Assembly (NCBI GenBank): GCA_002481295.1
Contig: DLDU01000038.1
Span: 24,484-43,478, forward strand
Length of the DNA stretch: 18,995 nucleotides
Reading direction: 5' to 3'
Source: Prevotella sp. UBA7764
GTDB lineage: Bacteria > Bacteroidota > Bacteroidia > Bacteroidales > Bacteroidaceae
Shown here: in pieces, positions 15,056 to 18,995 of the stretch
How the letters are laid out: the number at the start of each line of letters is the position of its first letter
How positions within the stretch are numbered: position 1 is the stretch's first letter
Position numbers and translations under genes: made by a program
The notes under the pieces: model-generated
Database searches by the model: none
The model's input: the letters and a program-made list of their open reading frames with translations, nothing else
Told to the model about the DNA's origin: nothing

Positions 15056-15756
15056 AAATGGATTGTGCCTTGAGATCCGGAAACAATAGATAGCCCCACA
15101 AAGTATTCGTTTCCTTTCTGCAAAGTGATTGGCGAATCGGCCATTACTTTAACATCTGAATTCTTATTCACTGAAGACAGATTAATATAGATAGGCTTGG
15201 AACTAACTGGCTCGAATTGACCTTCAACCACTTTATAAACGATAAGTCGAAGTGTACATTGCTCATAGGTGCATTCTTCTATGTGCAAATTGAAATAATC
15301 TATAACGAAATTGTCACTTGCTTTAAATTTAGGACCTATCTCTATTTTCCCAGAAGGAGCATTTCCGAAAGCGACATCCCCTGGAAGTTTCATACCTTTC
15401 CGTAGAATGGTAGTCACCTTACCCTTTCGGGCAGCTACAGAAGCCTCTGCTATGTCATACACTCTGTCTTCCATTACAACACAAACATTTCCACCCTTGT
15501 ATTGTGAATATGGTATCATTTTCTTCTTGTAACTAATATGCGAGCAGGTCATAGGACTTTTAATGTTACCTGGAATCTCTAAAGCAAAACGCCCTTCTTT
15601 GTCTGTAAGAGTGAAGATGCTGTCTACACAAATCGTTGCATACTCAATGCCAACATGTTCTTCATTCTGTACTAATCCGCTAATTTTAACCTGAGCCTTC
15701 AAGTCAAAGATTGAAGCGGCTAACAAAAAAACCAACAAATAGAGTTTCTTCTTCAT
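15013..15756 (-). CDS. Secreted CarboxypepD_reg-like protein, frameshifted near the 3' end
   Basis: As read, 247 residues. A signal peptide covers 1-21 (LYLLVFLLAASIFDLKA, then QVKISG). Residues 22-98 form a carboxypeptidase-regulatory-like domain: VKISGLVQNEEHVGIEYATI, TDKEGRFALEIP, then SHISYKKKMIPYSQY and the end strand VCVVMEDRVYDIAEASV. The rest (about 110-235) is a second beta-rich domain of unknown role, with VIDYFNLHIEECTYEQCTLR. The last 12 residues are out of frame; the natural end lies at 14943-15055. The gene starts 8 bases after the stop of the ATPase gene, so both are co-transcribed. It is more AT-rich than its neighbours, which hints at different origin. Function unknown. Confidence 0.8.
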   Translation of the reverse strand: MKKKLYLLVFLLAASIFDLKAQVKISGLVQNEEHVGIEYATICVDSIFTLTDKEGRFALEIPGNIKSPMTCSHISYKKKMIPYSQYKGGNVCVVMEDRVYDIAEASVAARKGKVTTILRKGMKLPGDVAFGNAPSGKIEIGPKFKASDNFVIDYFNLHIEECTYEQCTLRLIVYKVVEGQFEPVSSKPIYINLSSVNKNSDVKVMADSPITLQKGNEYFVGLSIVSGSQGTIHFPCCSSQRDSKKCG

Positions 15757-15764
15757 CCTTGAAA

Positions 15765-17513
15765 TTATATTATATAAGTCTGAATCTCCTCTACCTTCAC
15801 CAAGTCATAACCTTTTATCTGCACGACGATAGGATGAAGCTGTGTGCCGTGGAGCATGCTCTGCAGTTTCTTATCCGCAGCATAAGTTTTTATCTGCTGC
15901 TCGGCCTCTGTCCACTGCCGTTCCGCCTCTGTATCAGAGGCATTGGTCTTAAGGTACTTCAGTTCTAAGATATAGCTGTGCTTCACCATCGGATAGACCG
16001 CATAGTTGGGCAGCAGGAAGAAGTCGCAGAAGCCGTGGCTGAACTCCATCTCCGGCGCGACAAGGTAGTAATTAGTCAGCGTGAGGTAGGCGTTCATAAA
16101 TCCTTGCAGATTGCGTTCGCCTTCGATTAACTGGCGCACGGCAGTGGTGTCGTGGTAAGCCTGGCAGATGAAGGAGATGAGCGGCTGCCAGTCACCGTCA
16201 AGGGCCGCGCCGTCAAAAGCCTTCCGCAAATCAGTGACCGGCAGCGCATAGATGGTCTGATATTCGTCCAACATGTAATGATAATACTGTAGGCGCACAT
16301 TGTTGTTGGGAATGACCAACTTCAAGTTCTCACCACGCACACCACCGATGGTGAGCATGCCGTAGTAATAAAGCAGACTGATAAAATTTCCAAACTCCAT
16401 CATTCGCTCGGCCGGGAAGTGGCTGACCACCGGACTATAAATGTATCCGTTCTCAGTAATCTCGTGGATAATATTCAATCGCTCACCGTCCAACTTGTCT
16501 ATTTCTATCAAGCGCTTCATCTTGGCATAGTCGGTCATTGTGTTCGAATCAATGAGCTCTTTAGGGCGACGACCTTGCTCTACGAGGTTGCTCAGATAAT
16601 AACACACCATATCACTGTTGAACATACTCGGCTCCTTACCGAAACTTTCCCCAGCAAAGCAGTAATTGTCATACCAAGGTTTGATATCGGCGATGATACC
16701 CTCCTCGGTCACCGTAGCGGGCAATGCACCAACACCTTGGTAATAACGTATCATCTGCCTGACATCGTTCTCAGAGAATCCGAGCATCTGATTGAAGAAC
16801 GGGTGCATCGTGATGTTCAATGCGATATTATAGCCGCTGGTGAGGTCGTCAAGGGTGATGGGCGACACACCGAGCATGATGATACGGTCGAATACTGGTT
16901 TGAACTTCTTAAACAGTTCCCGATAGATACCCGTGCCATGCGTCAGTTCATGATAAGCCTGTTGTCCCTTGGTATTGAGCACGTCGTTGGTGAAGTTGTC
17001 ATATTCATCAACGATGAGATAAAGGCCTATTCCCAACTGTCGGGACAGGTTGCCTATGAGCGTCAGCTTGCTTGCCCCTGTCGGGGTTATCTGCAACAGT
17101 TGCGTAAGCTGTGGAGGATAGAACTTCGCGTATTTCAACGCAAAGAGCTCACATTGGACAGACAGGTAATTATTCAGATTGTCTGCAATATGGTCTATAT
17201 CCCCCTGCACTTGTGAAAAGTCCAAGTGCAACATCAGATACTTGTTCTTGTATTGCGTGGGATGGTCGGCCACATAGAGCCCTTTGAACAGCTCGTCGAA
17301 GTTATCCTTCTCACTGATGTCGTAGTAAGCCTCCAGCATACTGAGAAATAGGCTCTTGCCAAAACGACGCGGACGGACAAAGAACAGGAAATTGCCGGTC
17401 CGTTCCATCTTCTCAAAATACATGGTCTTGTCAACCAGATATTTGTTCTCACGCCGCACTTGCTTGAAGTTGGAAATGCCGTAGGGTATCAGCTTAATGT
17501 CGTTGCTCATCAT
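15765..17513 (-). CDS. AAA-ATPase-like / PD-(D/E)XK nuclease fusion protein
   Basis: A 582-residue protein of the AAA-ATPase_like plus PDDEXK_9 (DUF1703) architecture, common and multi-copy in Bacteroidales. The N-terminal IPYGISNFKQVRRENKYLVD (9-28) is a family hallmark. Walker A is RPRRFGKS (47-54) and Walker B LYLIVDEYDNF (164-174). The C-terminal nuclease-like domain has D497 in HGFCDFFLLPN and E517-L-K519 in SYILELKYLK, followed by QQIKTYA. All key residues are intact. The cellular role of this family is not established; defence or mobile-element association is often suspected. ATG 17513 or 17510 may be the start. A strong promoter lies just upstream, and the secreted protein gene follows after 8 bases. 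Confidence 0.92.
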   Translation of the reverse strand: MMSNDIKLIPYGISNFKQVRRENKYLVDKTMYFEKMERTGNFLFFVRPRRFGKSLFLSMLEAYYDISEKDNFDELFKGLYVADHPTQYKNKYLMLHLDFSQVQGDIDHIADNLNNYLSVQCELFALKYAKFYPPQLTQLLQITPTGASKLTLIGNLSRQLGIGLYLIVDEYDNFTNDVLNTKGQQAYHELTHGTGIYRELFKKFKPVFDRIIMLGVSPITLDDLTSGYNIALNITMHPFFNQMLGFSENDVRQMIRYYQGVGALPATVTEEGIIADIKPWYDNYCFAGESFGKEPSMFNSDMVCYYLSNLVEQGRRPKELIDSNTMTDYAKMKRLIEIDKLDGERLNIIHEITENGYIYSPVVSHFPAERMMEFGNFISLLYYYGMLTIGGVRGENLKLVIPNNNVRLQYYHYMLDEYQTIYALPVTDLRKAFDGAALDGDWQPLISFICQAYHDTTAVRQLIEGERNLQGFMNAYLTLTNYYLVAPEMEFSHGFCDFFLLPNYAVYPMVKHSYILELKYLKTNASDTEAERQWTEAEQQIKTYAADKKLQSMLHGTQLHPIVVQIKGYDLVKVEEIQTYII

Positions 17514-17534
17514 GGAATCTGCTTATCGTTTCTG

Positions 17535-17566
17535 CAAAAATAGAACTATTTTCTCAGACAAGCAAA
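17535..17566 (-). promoter_or_regulatory. sigma-ABfr promoter of the ATPase-secreted protein operon
   Basis: On the minus strand TTTG (17563-17566) is followed after 20 bases by TATTTTTG (17535-17542), a perfect -7 box. The predicted start is near 17529, giving a leader of about 15 bases. It separates this operon from the nagX-like gene. Confidence 0.88.
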
Positions 17567-17611
17567 TAAGATGGCAAGTTTATTTTCTAATAATACACAT
17601 AATTTCGGCGC

Positions 17612-18772
17612 TTATAACTTGATGAACACCCGCTTCTTCCACAGTGCCCAGCCCATCAGTGCGTGCAGGGCTACAAACAGCGAAGCGTAGGCCACACTGG
17701 CCCAATAGCCGTTGAGGATAACAGCGCGCAGCATGTCGTAGGCACCATTCTTGACTTCCACGGCACCGAAGAAGATGCCGATTGCCTCGCTGGCCACATA
17801 GAGAAAGAGGGGATTCATGCCGAACCATAGCGTCAATCTCACCAACCACGGCTGCCCGGCAGAACTGTTGTCGGCTGTCTGGCTTTGAGCGCGACAGATG
17901 TCGAGCCAGCCTACAAGCAGTCCCTGCAGAGAGGCGGCAATGCCGCAGGTGAGCAGAACATAAGAGGGACTCCACACGCGCTTGTTGAGCGGCAGACCGA
18001 ACTGCAGGAGCCAGCCCGCAAAGGCCATAACGGTGCCACAGACCAACAGCCGTGAGAGGACGACGAGATGGGGATGTCCCAACTCGGGACGCTCTTTCCG
18101 AAGTGCCCACGAAGCGACGAGAAAACCTATCATCGTGTTGGTCATGGCAGACAGACTGGAGAGCAGTCCCTCGGGATCTACGGGTGACTTATGATAGAGA
18201 TGGGCATCGCCCAACAGTGCATGGTCCACACGCGAGAGGATGTTGGTGACGCTGTCGTAGTCATAACCGCCACCAGCAAGCAGCACGACGGAATAGCCCG
18301 TCAACAACAGAGCTACGAGTATCCACAGTCCACGGAAGGAATGGGTTAGGTGATGGATGGTGAGAACAGCGGCTACCGTGGCTCCATAGCAGATGGCGAT
18401 GCGCTGCATCACACCCATGATGCGCAGATGGGCAAAGTCAAGCGGTCGGCCGTCCATGGCCATGTCAAACCAGTTGATGAGCAGTCCGATGAGGAAGAGC
18501 AGCAGCGTGCGCTTGATGGTCTTACGGGCCTGTTGTGGTGTCCACCGGAATCCGCCTTTACGAAGGCTGAGATAGGTGGAGATGCCCATGATGAAAAGGA
18601 AGAAGGGAAAGACGAGATCACAGGGTGTCATCCCGTTCCATTTGGAATGCTGCAAAGTGGAGAAGATCTCCTCACCGGCTCCATTGTTCACGAAGATCAT
18701 AAACATGACTGTCAGACCGCGCAGAACGTCGAGGCTCACCAGTCGTTTCACTGCATTTGTATTTTGCTTCAT
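17612..18772 (-). CDS. NagX/HGSNAT-like membrane acyltransferase (DUF5009 type)
   Basis: A 386-residue inner-membrane protein resembling heparan-alpha-glucosaminide N-acetyltransferase and bacterial NagX. About ten hydrophobic segments are visible. Family stretches are RLVSLDVLRGLTVMFMIFVN (10-29), HSKWNGMTPCDLVFPFFLF (42-60) whose H42 matches the conserved acetyl-carrying histidine, RIMGVMQRIAICY (117-129), DPEGLLSSLSAMTNTMIGF (199-217) and NKRVWSPSYVLLTCG (263-277). Such proteins are thought to transfer acetyl groups to amino sugars across the membrane. The frame extends 32 codons upstream over the promoter, so MKQNTNAVKR is chosen as start. Its 3' end has a diverged second copy at 14873-14911. 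Confidence 0.92.
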   Translation of the reverse strand: MKQNTNAVKRLVSLDVLRGLTVMFMIFVNNGAGEEIFSTLQHSKWNGMTPCDLVFPFFLFIMGISTYLSLRKGGFRWTPQQARKTIKRTLLLFLIGLLINWFDMAMDGRPLDFAHLRIMGVMQRIAICYGATVAAVLTIHHLTHSFRGLWILVALLLTGYSVVLLAGGGYDYDSVTNILSRVDHALLGDAHLYHKSPVDPEGLLSSLSAMTNTMIGFLVASWALRKERPELGHPHLVVLSRLLVCGTVMAFAGWLLQFGLPLNKRVWSPSYVLLTCGIAASLQGLLVGWLDICRAQSQTADNSSAGQPWLVRLTLWFGMNPLFLYVASEAIGIFFGAVEVKNGAYDMLRAVILNGYWASVAYASLFVALHALMGWALWKKRVFIKL

Positions 18773-18801
18773 CTTTTTCTTTCGATATTGTTGACCGACT
18801 A

Positions 18802-18830
18802 CAAAAGTAATAAATATATTCTGAATCCAA
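18802..18830 (-). promoter_or_regulatory. sigma-ABfr promoter of the nagX-like gene
   Basis: On the minus strand TTG (18828-18830) is followed after 18 bases by TACTTTTG (18802-18809), which fits TAnnTTTG. Transcription near 18795 gives a leader of about 23 bases and rules out the upstream start codon of the open frame. Confidence 0.75.
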
Positions 18831-18868
18831 TGCCTTTTATGCCACAAAATTGCTTGACAAAACACCAT

Positions 18869-18995
18869 CTGTTCTCTCTTTCATTCTAGAGAGAATATCG
18901 TGCGCTGGCTCAGCGCAAATCGACTTGGAAACACGAAAATCATGGGGCAATTTCATCAAAACAGTGGTTTTACTGTAAGCGTCTCGGCATTACCG
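18869..18995. other. Structured non-coding stretch at the window edge
   Basis: Three dyads follow each other: TTCTCTC/GAGAGAA (about 18870-18893), TGCGCTG/CAGCGCA around a 3-base loop (18901-18917), and ACAGT/ACTGT (18961-18965 with 18972-18976), the last competing with AAAAC/GTTTT (18958-18962 with 18967-18971). No T tract follows. An ATG at 18942 opens a plus-strand frame for the 18 codons left, but nothing in it is recognisable. Confidence 0.4.

Noticed and set aside
14873..17650. A complete integrative element
   Set aside because: No integrase, transposase or excisionase is encoded between the two nagX ends, and the ends differ at 8 of 36 bases, so they are not fresh attachment sites. 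It is kept only as a hypothesis.
18773..18868. The 32-codon upstream extension of the nagX-like gene
   Set aside because: It crosses the predicted promoter, so it would not be in the transcript.

Overview
The window looks like a chromosomal segment of a Bacteroidales bacterium, most likely Prevotella-like (Prevotellaceae). Six or more upstream regions carry the Bacteroidota sigma-ABfr promoter signature (a TAnnTTTG -7 box with a TTG/TTTG box 17-20 bases upstream). Shine-Dalgarno sequences are mostly absent. Several secreted proteins carry the CarboxypepD_reg-like domain typical of the phylum. The genus is an inference; the phylum is well supported.

Layout. 1-766: an S4-domain RNA-binding protein (+) meets a CPA2 cation/proton antiporter (-) at a perfect 20-bp bidirectional terminator. 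3149-4692: peptidase T and a tRNA-Arg(CCG), both minus, each with promoter and terminator. 5008-7247: asnA and aroB (+), each with its own promoter, closed by a long hairpin. 7392-9436: a minus-strand group with a HAD phosphatase followed by two tandem paralogous secreted proteins. 9520-10878: pgi (-). 10948-11914: a GxxExxY/PD-(D/E)XK gene bracketed by two tandem-repeat arrays in opposite orientation. 11896-14698: the lysS-gpsA operon (-). 14873-18772: nagX-like acyltransferase, then an AAA-ATPase/PD-(D/E)XK gene with a secreted CarboxypepD_reg-like gene in tight tandem, then a relic of the 3' end of a second nagX-like gene.

Most of the window is housekeeping: asparagine and chorismate synthesis, glycolysis, glycerol-3-phosphate supply for lipids, lysyl-tRNA synthesis, tripeptide breakdown and ion homeostasis. 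The unusual points are these. (1) The tRNA-Arg has A19 and U56 in place of the nearly universal G19-C56 elbow pair, a compensatory double change. (2) The GxxExxY nuclease-like gene sits between inverted arrays of a shared GACATAAAGACAT-type repeat; one array runs into the gpsA stop codon and a solo copy of the motif lies near pepT. (3) A two-gene cassette (ATPase-nuclease plus secreted protein) lies between the intact 3' end of nagX and a diverged second copy of that 3' end, like a gene-end insertion footprint. (4) The secreted gene of that cassette is frameshifted at a four-base C run, with its natural C-terminus still readable downstream.
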